Below are positions 22,560 to 33,834 of a stretch of 64,000 nt of DNA, in pieces. Each line of letters opens with the position of its first letter. Position 1 is the stretch's first letter. The stretch comes from Taudactylus pleione (taxonomy: Eukaryota > Chordata > Amphibia > Anura > Myobatrachidae), in NCBI GenBank assembly GCA_031769625.1, contig JAUIMM010000601.1:6038001-6102000 (forward strand), written 5' to 3'. The notes beneath the pieces were generated by a model. That model did no database searches. It saw nothing but the letters and a program-made list of their open reading frames with translations, and was not told the DNA's origin. A program made the translations under genes and the position numbers.

Positions 22560-23365
22560 AATGTGGTGGCACAGTGTTTAGCACAGCTCTACCATAGCTT
22601 TGCGGTCATGGGTTCAATTGTGTCGGAGCCTGTTTGTGGATAGTTTGCATGTTCTCCCTGTGTTTGCATGGGTTCCTTCTAGCTGCTCTAATTTCCTCCC
22701 ACACACTGAAAGACATACTGATGGGTTTATTGGCTTCTTTTTAAATGAAGCCTACTGTGTCTGTGTCCATGTGATAAGGAATATAGGGCCTGATACAGCA
22801 ATGATCGCAATTGCAAAGCTGCACGCAGGCTATAGATATATGATGTATGCACGCAGGCAGCTTTGCAATTGTGATCCTTGCTATTATACAAATGCAGCAG
22901 GAGGTGTATGACACCCCTTGCTGCATTTGTGATCCCAGCACTGCAACGGAGGTAGGCTGGGACCACCATCGCGACCATTGGCTTGCTAGCCAAGGACACT
23001 GCATTGATCAATGCAGATCCTGGGCTGGCCACACCCGGAAAACGGGGCGGACACGCCCTAGTGTACGGAAACGCCAGCCGCCCCGCACCGCCCCTTAAAT
23101 GCCTCTGCATGTCAATCAGGCAGAGGCATTCAAGGGTGTGCGTGCGACTACGCAGGACCCATTCTGCACACTCGCAGAATAGGTCCTGCACATGCGCAGA
23201 TTACTGATAATCGGGAATCTGCGATCAGCAGTGCACTTGTGTACAGTGCTGAATCATGCCCATAGACTGTGAGCTCCATTTTGGCAGTGACTGATGTGAA
23301 TAATTACATATTAACTGTAAAGTGCTGTGTAATATCTTAAGGCTATATAAATAACTTACTAAAAT
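22560..23365 (+). mobile_element. tRNA-headed SINE of V-SINE/DeuSINE type, split by a MITE
   Basis: GTGGCACAGTGTTTAGCAC and GGTCATGGGTTCAATTG look like A-box and B-box regions of a tRNA-derived promoter. They are followed by the conserved central block (TTTGCATGTTCTCCCTGTG, then TTTCCTCCCACACACTG) known from V-SINEs such as fish HE1. The 3' part (GACTGTGAGCTCCATTTTGG to GCTATATAAATAA) resumes at 23261 after the MITE 22787-23260. Family name from memory. Confidence 0.7.
22787..23260. mobile_element. CNNNG-type MITE inside the SINE (TATAG/CATAG)
   Basis: The left end is GGCCTGATACAGCAATG; the right end is GCTGAATCATGCC. Flanks are TATAG (22782-22786) and CATAG (23261-23265). Removing it joins the SINE phrase cleanly, confirming the ends. 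It contains a long inverted repeat, GCAATTGCAAAGCTGC against GCAGCTTTGCAATTG. It is shorter (474 bp) and belongs to a subfamily with 36499-36934. Confidence 0.85.
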
Positions 23366-23477
23366 AAGAATGGTGTTATTTTTGTTTTCAGTTTTTTATC
23401 TATTTAGCTTTTGAATCCACTGAATTGTTTTTATTGTTGTTTCTTTAATATCTTAATCCCTACTGTTTTATTTTCAG

Positions 23478-23682
23478 GGTTACTATAAAAGGACTCCAGA
23501 CTATGTTCTCATAAGAGAATGGAAGAGAATGGGCTGTTTTCCGGTCCCAATGATTCATTCAACAATGCTCATTGATCTCCGGAAAGAAGCATCTTTAAAA
23601 CTACAATTCTATCCACCACATGAAGACTTTACTTGGACTTTCGATGACATCATTGTATTTGCATTCTCTTGTAGACAAGCGG
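23478..23682 (+). CDS. COLGALT2: COLGALT2 exon 5
   Basis: The acceptor is TTTTATTTTCAG. The exon encodes [38 protein letters not shown] and then [23 protein letters not shown] and LRKEAS are features I associate with COLGALT2; the COLGALT1 segment is different here. FDDIIVFAF is a family hallmark in the first transferase domain. The exon is 205 bp: 68 codons plus one base; the split Gly codon is completed by exon 6. Donor G|GTATGT. Confidence 0.97.
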
Positions 23683-24325
23683 GTATGTATTTGTAGACCT
23701 CTGTTTGACCACTGGTATCAGCTACACCTCTACCAGGATGCACTATAGGACTGGGGACAACACCATGAGTGGGGGGTAGGTACATGCCACAAGCAAGAGA
23801 GGATAGTTTGCAAAATTAGGTGTTGAATGACTGAAACATTGACAAAGGTGCCATTAAGTTCTTATCTGTCCAATCAGTCAGGAAATGGTGGACTATAGAA
23901 ACCTTAAACGTGACACACGTAAAGGTTAATGAGGCCTAAGCTAATGCTTGAGAGAACATCAAGTATAAGCCATGGTATTCTTAACAATGGCAGGAGGGCA
24001 AGCTCCACCCTTGTTTAACAGATGAGGCCTCACTATCTGAGCAGTTGCAGCATATTTTCTAATTGCAATTTTTATGTTATGCCCGCATTTATATATTTTT
24101 TTTCTTTTGTTCCATCTGTCAGTGAATTGTTTTGTATCCACATTCCAGTAGATAAATTACATCCTTATGTTTACAGGTAAATAAATATTTAGGGACATAT
24201 TAATTAAGTCCCTTCTATCTAAAACTCATTAAGATAACTGGTGGGGCAGGTATTAATCCCAACTATTCTTAATGGAGACTGCTGTTTGGCTTTACTTAGC
24301 CTTGCTTTATTTAGTCGCTTTGTCC
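23683..24325. other. intron 5, no element recognised
   Basis: No gene or clear repeat found in this part. Confidence 0.45.
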
Positions 24326-24333
24326 CTATAGAT

Positions 24334-24491
24334 TAGGGGTGAGCAATAAGCGTCCCCCCAGATTTTGTAGAACTACACATCCAAGTATGCCCTGCAACAT
24401 GTTTGCTATTTGGCAATGCTAAAACTGTTGCAAGGCAAGCTGGGATTTGTAGTTCAACAACAGCTGGAGGCCCGCTTATGGCCCACCCCTG
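24334..24491. mobile_element. hAT-like MITE with perfect 8-bp TSD
   Basis: 158 bp. The left end TAGGGGTGAGCAATAAGCG is the imperfect inverse of the right end CGCTTATGGCCCACCCCTG. CTATAGAT is repeated exactly on both sides (24326-24333, 24492-24499). An 8-bp duplication and this terminus indicate hAT. Inside, TGGGATTTGTAGTTCAAC is the dispersed motif also seen at 2950 and 22150. Confidence 0.92.
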
Positions 24492-24862
24492 CTATAGATG
24501 CATTCTCTCAAGGAAGTGGTGCTGCAGTCCCCCTTCGGCAGCCTCCGTACACTTATTAAGTCATTATCGCAATCTATAGCTGCGCATGCATGATGTCATG
24601 GCTGCGATTACACAACGTCAAATTAGAGTGAAGTTTTATCATCACATGACTGTTAAGCTTATCGCCATGACAACCTCTGTTTTGGCACAGGCTTTATGAC
24701 AACAATCATTCCTTATTGTCGTGATATGCAGCCATTAGTGATGATAATTACCATGGCTCCATCTCATTTTCTAACAAATAGGTCCTTTATTATGTTTGCC
24801 TGTACTTTTAGAGTGAAATTATTTGTATGCTCTATAGTTACTATGAGGATATGTGCAAAGAA

Positions 24863-25239
24863 CACAATAGGCCTGATATAGTTATGCACGGTAACTGCAC
24901 CAATGTAGGCGGCCAATGTTGGAAGTACTGCGCATGCGTTCGAGTGGCAGGGCGCATGCATCCCGATGGCTACCGCATGGAGATACAGAATGAATATAAG
25001 TGCAAGAGCTGTGGATTTTAGTAGGCTTTCTGGGAGGTAATGGAGGAGGCTAGCCAGATGCGGACATGTTCAGATGGAGAAACTGTGCCTGCCATAGGGC
25101 TGATGTAGGTTTTCATGTTGTGTCTAAAGACGCATTAGCACCACTTTCGTGGGCGTCTCAGTAGAAAGTTTATTGGACATGGCACTGGCATAAAGATGGA
25201 GCCACGTCATGTGTGCACTTCTGAATCAGGCCTATTGTG
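24863..25239. mobile_element. MITE related to the GGCCTGAT clan, extended termini
   Basis: CACAATAGGCCTGA at the left is the perfect inverse of TCAGGCCTATTGTG at the right. The GGCCTGAT core is shared with the CNNNG clan, but the flanks do not give a 5-bp duplication; the inverted repeat runs on instead. The interior has GCGCATGCAT and a zone near 25110-25200. Either a divergent member or a rearranged one. Confidence 0.6.
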
Positions 25240-26200
25240 ATAGAAGTGCCATAGTCCGTGTTGCCAAAAACAGGGGGCATTTTAAAACATACCTTAATTT
25301 ATTTTAAGGATTGTGCTTCAAATTCTTAATACCTTATATGGAAATCTTAAATTCTAAGTATTACAGATCCCCGATTCCATAGGCAGGTTTGTATTTATGC
25401 ATATACCGTATATACTCGAGTATAATCCGAGTTTTTCAGCACATTTTTCAGAGGCTGATCACCAGCATATCTAAAGGGGCCCATATATCTGCAACAAATT
25501 GCTGCAATTCCCTGTTCTGCCAACGTCAGGGCGGTGAGATCAGGGATATTCAACAGGTTGATAAATCTCAATTCCCCGAACTCGAACCAAAAATGGTCAG
25601 AATCGTTGAGTTGGGGATTGTTAACATGTTGAATTTCCCAGAGTCTAAACTTTTTAGCAAATAAACAGAATTAGTATAAACATTCATATTACAGTTATAG
25701 ACAAACAAGTGTATATATAAAGCTACAATATATGTATAATTATAGAGTTGCAACATCATTTGTTGTACAGAGTATTCATAAGTAAATTACATACTACAGA
25801 CCAGTCCCAGTTTTTTGCAGGCTAAAGAGGCATGCATGGGTGAGGTGCCTATTTGTACCAGTGTTTTACTCTGGTATGCGGAGAAGTATATAATTATATA
25901 CTGCTTGCCACACTCTATGCCCTCGCTGTGAAATTAGGTAATGATATTATATCATTATCTACAGCTTCCTTTTCCTTAGTTAGCCACAATTAGAAACATG
26001 TGTTAAATACATGTATAATTCCTCGCTGTACATTACTATTAATTAAAAAAACTAAATAAGGTTAACTTCAGGATCTCAGCATATATTACAGCATGTCAAC
26101 ATGTGAGTCTCTACGTGGGTTTACACAGTATTTGTATTTTCACACTGCAGCACAATGTCAGTAGATAACCACTGGGGAAATCCACAGGGCCCTCAGGGTA
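25240..26200. other. intron 5, MITE-end fragments
   Basis: At 25405 the phrase TATACTCGAGTATAATCCGA with CAGCACATTTTTCAG is one end of a common vertebrate MITE; the other end was not found. The rest is AT-rich with no gene. Confidence 0.45.
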
Positions 26201-27005
26201 AGATACACCTATGAGTCATATGAAGCGAATATCATTGACTATCTTGTAACAAAGGCACATGTTATGGTCAGGGACATATTAGACAGTAAGCTGACATTAG
26301 GTACTCTTAGTCATCATGTTGAAGGCACAATATATGGGCAGGTTTAAAGACCTGAGTGACTTTGATAAGGGCTAACTTGACTGCATTTCCAAAACTGCAT
26401 TTCCAAAACAGCAAGGCTTGTGGGGAAAAACCACAAACCACAGACAGGATGTTGGTCGGCCAAATCTCTTTGGTGCAAGATGTCAAAGAATGTTATCCTG
26501 TCTGGAACAATACCAACAGGAGAGCTACTGTAGTTTAATTAGCAGAATACTTTAATAATGGTGATGGAAGTAATATTTCATAACACACATTGCATAAAAC
26601 CCTGCTGCATATGGATCTACATACTATAGTCATAGGCCAGTCAAAGTACCAATGCAAACCCCTGTCCACTGTCAAAAGCTCCGACAATGGGCATGCAAGT
26701 GTCTGAACTGGATCTTGGATCAGTGGAAGAATCCCTTATCTATTGCATCATGTTGATAGGCATGTATGTGTGTGTCGTTTGCTTAGGAAAGAGATGGCAA
26801 CATGATGCATTATGGGGAAAAAGGACTCGATTATTTGGGTAGTGTTCTTCTAGAAAACCCTGGGTCAGGTCATTAATGTGGACTTAAATTTCTGCTGGTA
26901 ACATCCTGGTACCGGATAACAGTAGACCTTCAGAGGTCTTGTAGAGTTCATGTCTTGGGGGGGAGTCATATTAGGGGGTCATAATGTTTTGGCTCATCCT
27001 TGTAT
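26200..27005 (+). pseudogene. decayed Tc1-like transposase
   Basis: Stretches across this region match the order of a fish/frog Tc1-like transposase gene as I remember it: GACTTTGATAAGGGCTAA, then TTTCCAAAACTGCA with AAGGCTTGTGGGG, AGAGCTACTGTAG, CCCCTGTCCACTG, ACAATGGGCATGCAAGTG, GATGCATTATGGGGAAAAAG, and finally GGTCATAATGTTTTGGCTCA. Order and orientation are consistent on the + strand. Reading frame is lost through many substitutions, indels and a missing middle section (roughly the part between the first and second catalytic Asp). It lies within intron 5. Confidence 0.72.
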
Positions 27006-27850
27006 ACATGGTTGGGGACCACTACCTGTAAAACGTCCTCAAGGCTCAAGGTAATGCTGGTAGGATTACCTAGTGAGCATTGCTGATATGATATCATAGG
27101 GTAGAGAGAGATCATGGGGGCATTAGTGTTATTAGTATAATAAACGTGGTGTGCATAGGTTAAATACTGCCATAATGTAGGGAACCACAGATGATATAAT
27201 GTGTGGCATAAATATTGGTGTCATTGTTTAGGTAAATAGCATGAGAGCATTGCCAGCTCAATTATGTGGTGCACTGGTTGGAGGGCCATTTATCTGTTCT
27301 GCACTAAGGCCCTGCCTTGGTTTGACACTGCACCAATGTACCAATCTTTGGAACTGAATAAGGCCACAGGCAATGCCACGATAGGGATGAATATACCATC
27401 TACTCATCTATGTATATTTCCAGGCAAGTCAATCTGTTATTGAATGGTATATGTAAAGATGCAGACAGCTCATAGTATCCAGCCAGGAAATTGCAGTGCA
27501 TCAATGTATATCAATTTACATAATTGTCAATATATAAAGAAGAAAATATTTTTTTGGAGGCTACTTCAGTATGAAAATGTATAAATTATTCTGCCTATTG
27601 AGGTACAAAACACACAAACCAGTCAGTGTTACCTAATTTTGACTTTTTTAGAACTCAAAAATTTGTGTCAAAAAGATAAATTACTTACATATCAATCACT
27701 TCTTAATGTTCATTATACGTTATATTTTTTAAAGTATTTTCTCATTTGCTAGATATTACCTGGTATGACTTCTCAGTATTAGGTCTTACTACTTTAATCC
27801 ATATTCTCGGTTATAAATAGTCATATACCATTTAATATCTGAGGCAGACC
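27006..27850. other. intron 5, no element recognised
   Basis: AT-rich intron DNA without a recognised gene or repeat. Confidence 0.45.
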
Positions 27851-27852
27851 TA

Positions 27853-28191
27853 AAGGTGCACATCCACATGTCGACTAGGGAAAGACAGTATGAGTACGAT
27901 ATAGTAATTGTACCGTCGTTCCCCATCCCCTGCAGTGCCTACACTGAACGATTAGTCATTCAGTGTAGGCACCCTCCATCATCCCCAAGCATGGCCAATC
28001 TGTCATTATTGGCAGATTGACCGGCATGTTCGGGCGATGATTGATGTTGGAAACGAAGAGCGGGAGCGCGCATCTCTGGTCGTTTCCAACATTATAGTGC
28101 ACGATATGTGCACGATTAATGAGCGATTGCATGATTACGATGTCGTAATCATGCAATCGCTCCTTAATATCGCCTAGTGGATGTGCCCCTT
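27853..28191. mobile_element. fold-back MITE, AAGGTGCACATCCAC termini
   Basis: AAGGTGCACATCCAC at the left pairs with GTGGATGTGCCCCTT at the right. A related copy is at 41731-42058 (AAGGTGTGCATCCAC). TA or TTA/CTA flanks both; duplication length unclear. Both share CAGTGTAGGCACCCTCC inside. Confidence 0.75.
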
Positions 28192-28489
28192 TACTCATAA
28201 AGTATATGGTACATGACAATGTCCAAAAATGGAAACAGTAATTATCTGAATTAAAATCTTTTAACCTTCGGTAAACTAAGTGGGGTGTGACATACTCCAG
28301 CAAGATTTAAACTCCTATAACCTTTAAAAAAATACTGTGCGCAAGTTGCCTTTTCAAGTAGCTGGAGTTGCGACATTGCCAGTTTGAGTAGTGATGGCGG
28401 TTTAGTGCGTCGAGCGCTAGCACAGTGAGTACTCATGCATAAAGTGTGTTTGTGTGCATCTCATACCCCACCTAGTTCGGCACCTGCCT

Positions 28490-28680
28490 TAAGGCCCCCA
28501 TACATCAGCAATTGATTGCAGCAATCGTGCAATTTGCAATTGATTGTGTATAAACATCTTTGCCTTTTTCATTCGATTGCAGAATTGCCACAATAGATTG
28601 AAAAAGGGGAAGATTTTTATACACAATCGATTGCAAATTGCACGAATGATGCAATCAATTTCTGATGTATGGGGGCCTTA
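28490..28680. mobile_element. near-perfect palindromic MITE
   Basis: TTAAGGCCCCCATACATCAG at the left pairs with CTGATGTATGGGGGCCTTAA-type sequence at the right, allowing one mismatch (TTTCTGATG). Both halves contain GCAATTGATTG or its inverse. About 190 bp. Duplication is TTA or TA, ambiguous because the end is AT-containing. Confidence 0.82.
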
Positions 28681-28702
28681 AATGTCAGCCAAGAGTTCTC
28701 AT

Positions 28703-28880
28703 TAAGGGGTCTATTTACTAAGCAGTGCTAGGAGACAGAGTGAAAAGTGATAAGGTGCCAGCCAATCAGCTCCCAACTGTCATTTTTCAAACACAGCCTG
28801 TGAGATGACAGTTAGGAGCTGATTGGCTGGCACCTTATCACTTTTCACTCTCCTAACACTGCTTAGTAAATAGACCCCTA
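28703..28880. mobile_element. near-perfect palindromic MITE
   Basis: AGGGGTCTATTTACTAAGCA pairs with its inverse TGCTTAGTAAATAGACCCCT. The arms continue inward with GTGAAAAGTGATAAGGTGCC against its inverse and CCAATCAGCTCC against GGAGCTGATTGG. A transcript of it would fold into a hairpin of about 80 bp. Related to the repeat at 55458-56245. Confidence 0.85.
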
Positions 28881-29133
28881 AGACTGAGTTGACCAAGTTT
28901 ATTTTAATTATTTCTAATTGTTCATAAGTTTAATTTTTATTAACCGTTGTGATTCAAACGTGTTCCAAAGATCTTATTCAAAAAAATTGTTACTAGAAGA
29001 CATAAGTTTAGTTCATAAAAAAGTTTTATTTTTGTTTTCTTGTTTTAAAAGATTTTGTTTTATTTTGATACCTTAAGAGACAAGCATCAATGTTATAACA
29101 TTTGGAATTACTGTTGTACTAAAGTAGTGTACT

Positions 29134-29408
29134 AATGGTTCATACACACGGTCAGATCTGTTAGATGAACAATGAAAGATTTTACCAACTATTTGAACGA
29201 TTGAACGATTTCAGACCGTATTAAAATGAATGAAATCGTCAAAATCTGAAACACAGACAATGTCAGATATCGTTATCTGACATGTGGGAACGCGCATCGT
29301 TCAACGTTGCAGCCCCACATGTCAGATTTTCTTTCAGATATGAACGATTTTTAAAATCGTTATCGTTCATATCGGACAACAAATCTGACCGTGTGTATGC
29401 ACCATTAT
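29134..29408. mobile_element. fold-back MITE, CATACACACGGTCAGAT termini
   Basis: AATGGTTCATACACACGGTC at the left pairs with GACCGTGTGTATGCACCATT at the right. TA or TTA-like flank. Several AACGATT motifs with inverses lie inside. Confidence 0.78.
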
Positions 29409-29612
29409 AGTGAAGTATAGCATGGGGTATGAGATACCCCATATGGTTCACCATGTTGATATTTTCCACCTGGTTCACGGAAGGTTAAGTATCACATACA
29501 CTGCCATCTTGTGGCTGTTTGTATTTTATACTCTTTAGTACAAATGTTGCTAAAGCCTTTTAATGCAAATGTGTAAATAGTGGTAAACATTTTAGAAAAA
29601 ACTAAAACTAAG

Positions 29613-30209
29613 GGCCTGATTCAGAGCCGGACGCAATTTGCGGACGGTCGTTCAGGAAAAGGGGGTGGCTATTCAAATGAACCGTTCGCTCTTTGCGGTC
29701 TGTTCACGCCTCTATGTCTGAACGAGCGAACAAAACTTGCGGTCGTTTTTTGGATAACTACGCCCCCTGGCCGCTCGCATCCTACGTCATGTCCGCTATT
29801 TATTAGATTAATCGAGTACATCGACCAGTGTATGAACTGCTCGCTATTCTTGTGGTTGGTTTTTCCTACCACAATCTTGCGAGCAGTTCTGACTATAAAA
29901 TAACCCAGTGACGTGGTCAATGAAGCTGCTGTATTAATTATGCACACCCATAAAACGTCCGTTTTGACCTTTAAGCACGCCTGCGTTCGGATCTCCACTC
30001 CCCGTTTTCAAGCACCTTCCCCTGTTACCACCCACATACGCCTCCTCCTGTCACTCATATTAGCAGGCATTCGCTATTTAGCGAACAAACGATTTTCGGC
30101 CGCACTGACTGGTTCGCGCATGCGTATTAAGATCCGTACGCATGCGCAGTTGGGCAAACATCGCTCGGAACGAACGAGCGGCTGCTTACGAGCGGCTCTG
30201 AATCAGGCC
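29613..30209. mobile_element. CNNNG-type MITE, about 600-bp subfamily, inverted (CTAAG/CTAAA)
   Basis: Same element as 13904-14499 but in the opposite orientation; 597 bp. Ends GGCCTGATTCAGAGCCGG and CGGCTCTGAATCAGGCC. Flanks are CTAAG (29608-29612) and CTAAA (30210-30214), one mismatch in five. Confidence 0.9.
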
Positions 30210-30396
30210 CTAAATTTGTACCTTAAGTATGTACAAATGTCAGGTTTGTCTGATTTGACGTTACCTCAGAGATAAGCAAGCTGGGAGTGTCCAGACACAA
30301 TACAATACTTTTCATGTTTATTCTGCAGTCCTAGAGGTGAACTTAAGTAAAACAATGCATCCTTTGCCTATAATTTCTGATTTGTATTTTTTCTAG

Positions 30397-30516
30397 GAAT
30401 TCAGATGTATATCTGTAATAAGGAGCATTATGGGTATCTTGTTGTGCCATTGAAGCCACATCAAAACCTAGAAGATGACATTGAGAGCTTCACTCACGTA
30501 CTGACAGAAGCAATGA
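30397..30516 (+). CDS. COLGALT2: COLGALT2 exon 6
   Basis: The acceptor is TTGTATTTTTTCTAG. The exon completes the Gly codon split by exon 5 and encodes IQMYICNKEHYGYLVVPLK, then PHQNLEDDIESFTHVLTEAM. Exon 120 bp: two bases, 39 codons, one base. The donor is A|GTAAGT. This is the end of the first transferase-like domain. The 'HYGYL.VPLKPHQ.L' pattern fits COLGALT2. Confidence 0.96.
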
Positions 30517-30819
30517 GTAAGTCCAGTACTGAATTATATATTCTACGTATTTGTATAAGGACAATTGCTTCATTTGAATACGCCAGACAGGAAACGCACA
30601 ACTGGGTAACAAAGTGTTAATATACATGCAGCTGAGAACATTTGAGACAGTGGGTGTTGTGGCTGGACACACCCTGGTATGTAAGACAATGAATACAATG
30701 AATAACATATTACAGCCCAGTTTTCCTCGAGTATGCTATTCTCAATTTCCTGTCTTTATCACACCACATCTAATCTGTTTACTCACAGATAATTTATGTC
30801 ATAACTCATTCACAGTCAT
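30517..30819. other. intron 6, no element recognised
   Basis: No gene or repeat recognised before the hAT element. Confidence 0.45.
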
Positions 30820-30826
30820 TACAAAT

Positions 30827-31938
30827 CAGTGGCGGAACTAGCGGCGGTGTAGCCGGTGGCTTGCACCGGGGCCCGCTGTGGCCCATAGCCCCCTGCATCC
30901 AACAGTACCACTGCACCCGCTTCCAGTGTCCCCCGGACCCCACTGTATTTAAGTGTATTGCAGAACGCAGTAAGAGCGGTCGGCACTACACAGTAACAAA
31001 CACACCGCCGCCAGCGACGGCTGTGTGTTTGTTATAGCAGCCAATGAGAGTCAGACAGACTCTCATTGGCTGCTGAATCCACGGAGGGAGCCAGCCGGAG
31101 CTCACTCATGAGCTCCGCCTTCCGGCTCCCCTCCGCATCGGGTGTTGGGAGAGACGTCATGACGTCTCTCCCATAGTGCAGAGCGGGCCGGGAGGAGCAG
31201 ACAGCGGCAGGAGCGGGGATTAAGGTAAGTTGTGTGTTTTTTGTGTGTGTGTGTAAGGGACACGGCACTAACACTGGCACTGCATAGGGGGGGTGCTACT
31301 GGGGACACTGTATAGGGGGGGTGGCCGCTACTTGGTGCACTGTATAGGGAGGACTACTACGCGAGGAAAAGCATAGGGAGGACTACTAATGGAGGCAATG
31401 CATAGGGGGGACTACTACTGGGGGCAATGCATAGGGGGGACTACTACTGGGGCAATGCATAGGGGGGACTACTACTGGGGGCACTGCATAGGGGGGACTA
31501 CTACTGGGGGATAATGCATAGGGGGGACTACTACTGGGGGTACTGCATAGTGGAGGCTACTACTGGGGGCACTGCATAGTGGAGGCTACTACTGGGGGCA
31601 CTGCATAGGGGGACTACTGCTGGGGACACTGCATAGGGGGGACCACTTCTGGGGCCACTGTATAAGGGGCACTACTGGGGGCACTGCAGAGGGGGACCAC
31701 TACTGGGAGTACTGTATTTGGGGCACTGCATAAGGGGACCACTACTGGGGGCACTATATATGGGGCACTACTGGGGGCACTGCAGAGGGGGACCACTACT
31801 GGGAGTACTGTATTTGTGGCACTGCATAGGGGGACCACTACTGGGGGCACTGTATATGGGGCACTACTGGGGGCATTGCATAGGGGGCCCAAAGCATATT
31901 CTTAAATCTGGTCCCTCCACTCTCTAGTTCCGCCACTG
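30827..31938. mobile_element. hAT-like non-autonomous element with internal tandem array
   Basis: CAGTGGCGGAACTAG at the left is the inverse of CTAGTTCCGCCACTG at the right. TACAAAT occurs on both sides (30820-30826, 31939-31945), seven identical bases and a shifted eighth. The left half is GC-rich with an inverted pair at 31040-31075 (CCAATGAGAGTC against GACTCTCATTGG). From about 31260 to 31890 the interior is a tandem array of 27-32 bp units around ACTACTACTGGGGGCACTGC. A relative with the same array ends at 41444. Confidence 0.85.
31260..31890. repeat. 27-32 bp minisatellite inside the hAT-like element
   Basis: Units of GGGGGGACTACTACTGGGGG plus CACTGCATA repeat about 20 times with length variation. 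Open frames on both strands here (rich in CSAPSSAPY or GALYMGHYWGH) are repeat artefacts. Confidence 0.9.
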
Positions 31939-31945
31939 TACAAAT

Positions 31946-33466
31946 ACATTATACACTCACATAATAAGCATCTTACATACACTTCATCTTTACTATATAC
32001 TGTATGTAAATCATGGACATAGGCTTGCCAGGTTTACCATTTCATTTGTCCCCTGAATAGAGCTATTGCCCATGTTAAATAAATTTGATCCCACCTGCTT
32101 AAAAAAAACAATATTTCTCGGTAACACATGTATCCATCCTAAAAAAAATAAGCCTCCTACCTTGATAAATGTTTCAACTCAACCTGGATAAAATCATTGC
32201 CCCTCTTTTGTTAGAAAAGTCTCCACTCTGCCTAAATAAAATAAAAAAGTTGCACAATGTGGGATTCCCCTTTCCCTGGTCTGTAAATCTCTCTTTTATA
32301 CCTGTCCCTTCTCTCTGTTTCATCTCTTTTCCCTTCTGTCTCTCATCCCTGTTAGTCTCCCTGCATCCATCCTCTCTGTGATTTCAGCCCCCTTCCCTCC
32401 GTTTCACTCATTTCTGTCCCTGCCTTCGGAGGAGGGGAACGTCGGTCCCAGTTACTGACATATCCCAGGTCCTGTACATCCAGGCAGTGCTGACAGTGTC
32501 TGTAAGGTCCAATGGCGGAGCCACACTCTATGTACGTAACTTATCTCTAGTGCACAGCTGTTAGACGGCACTAGTTGGCCACATATTCAGGCCTGCAAGT
32601 CCAGAATTCTTCCCCACAAAACAGAAAGGGTGTATAGCCATACCTATGGCAGACCTCCCAACATTTGAAAGGGTAGAGGAGGGACATTGTGCTCCCATCA
32701 CGCATCATTGTGGGGCATGATCACATGTCATACCTTCTATTTTCGTCATGCTCTCCCTGTGCTGCTGGACTGGCCACAGTCTCTCTCCACAGGTTTTGGA
32801 TGCCTGCTTCATCTATTTACCGCTGCAATGCTATATAGAGCAGCAGGTCACAGAGTGACCTCCCAACCCTTTCCCTCCCGCGGGACCCTGCTGCTAGCAG
32901 GCGGAACAGTGACTAAAAAACTGGACTGTTCTGCCAGAATCCAAACGGTGGGGAGGTATGCTATGGGCAGCCCAGTTAGGGGTTCATGCTGCACAGTACA
33001 GAGGCTAGATAAAGGAACAGTTGGAGGCATAGAGAGAAATGTATCAAGTCTAAGTTCTATGGAGTGGGCAAGTGGAGAAGTTACCCATATCAACCAATCA
33101 GCTTCTACCTAACTTTTATAGAATGTACGTGATAAATATAAGCTAGAAGCTGGTTGGGCAGAAAGCTGAAGGGGTATCTGCAGTGTGCGACTGAGGGGGA
33201 TACCACAGATTTAGAAAAGGAATATTACTGTGTCTGTGCAGCCACTAAAGTAAACAGATTAGCTGCACCTGTATTAGAGAGGTTTTAGGTTCTGGTGATA
33301 GTAGTTTGCTTGTTCTTGATGCAGGTATCACACAAACTGAGCTAGTCTTCATAGTAAATGTGTAATACCCAGCAACTCCCAGCAGCCTCTGCAGCTTCTC
33401 AAGAGGGCAACAGCAGGTCACATGACCAGTGTCAGGTGTCAGTTGGAAGGGAGCAGCAGTTGGGCA
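31946..33466. other. intron 6, MITE-end fragments
   Basis: Near 32646 GCAGACCTCCCAACATTTG is one end of the family of 33467-33823. Near 33040-33160 is a part of the AATGTATCAAG / CCAATCAGCTTCTA repeat. No gene is visible; a CT-rich patch covers 32260-32420. Confidence 0.45.
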
Positions 33467-33823
33467 TACCTCCCAACTGTCCCGCATTCAGCGGGACAGT
33501 CCCATTTTTATGGGACTGTCCTGCTGTCCCACCCACGGGCCGCGTGTCCCGTGGTGGGGGGGGAAGTTGGGGGAAGCATACACGCTTCTCTGTATAGCAG
33601 AGCAGTAGGTATGCAGGCGAGAATAGATGATGTGCGCACGCGCACAGCATCTATTCACAGTACGGGGGGGGGGGGAAGCCCGGGGGCACGAGCCTTAGTG
33701 ATGCAATCGGGGCGTGTCGCTAGGCCACGCCCTCTTTACACATAGGTCACGCCCCTTTTCAGGAACGCGTGCGCCTTCGGTGCGCGGATGTCCCGGGTTG
33801 CTATTAACAAATGTTGGGAGGTA
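33467..33823. mobile_element. MITE with TACCTCCCAAC termini
   Basis: TACCTCCCAACTGTCCCGC at the left; the right end GTTGGGAGGTA is the inverse of its first eleven bases. A second hairpin lies near the left (GCGGGACAGTCCCATTT against ATGGGACTGTCC). Flanks do not show an exact duplication. 357 bp. Confidence 0.7.
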
Positions 33824-33834
33824 TGGCATTTGGG

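Noticed and set aside
31614..31892. Open frames rich in CSAPSSAPY or GALYMGHYWGH
   Set aside because: They come from the GGGGGACTACTACTG tandem array inside a transposon.
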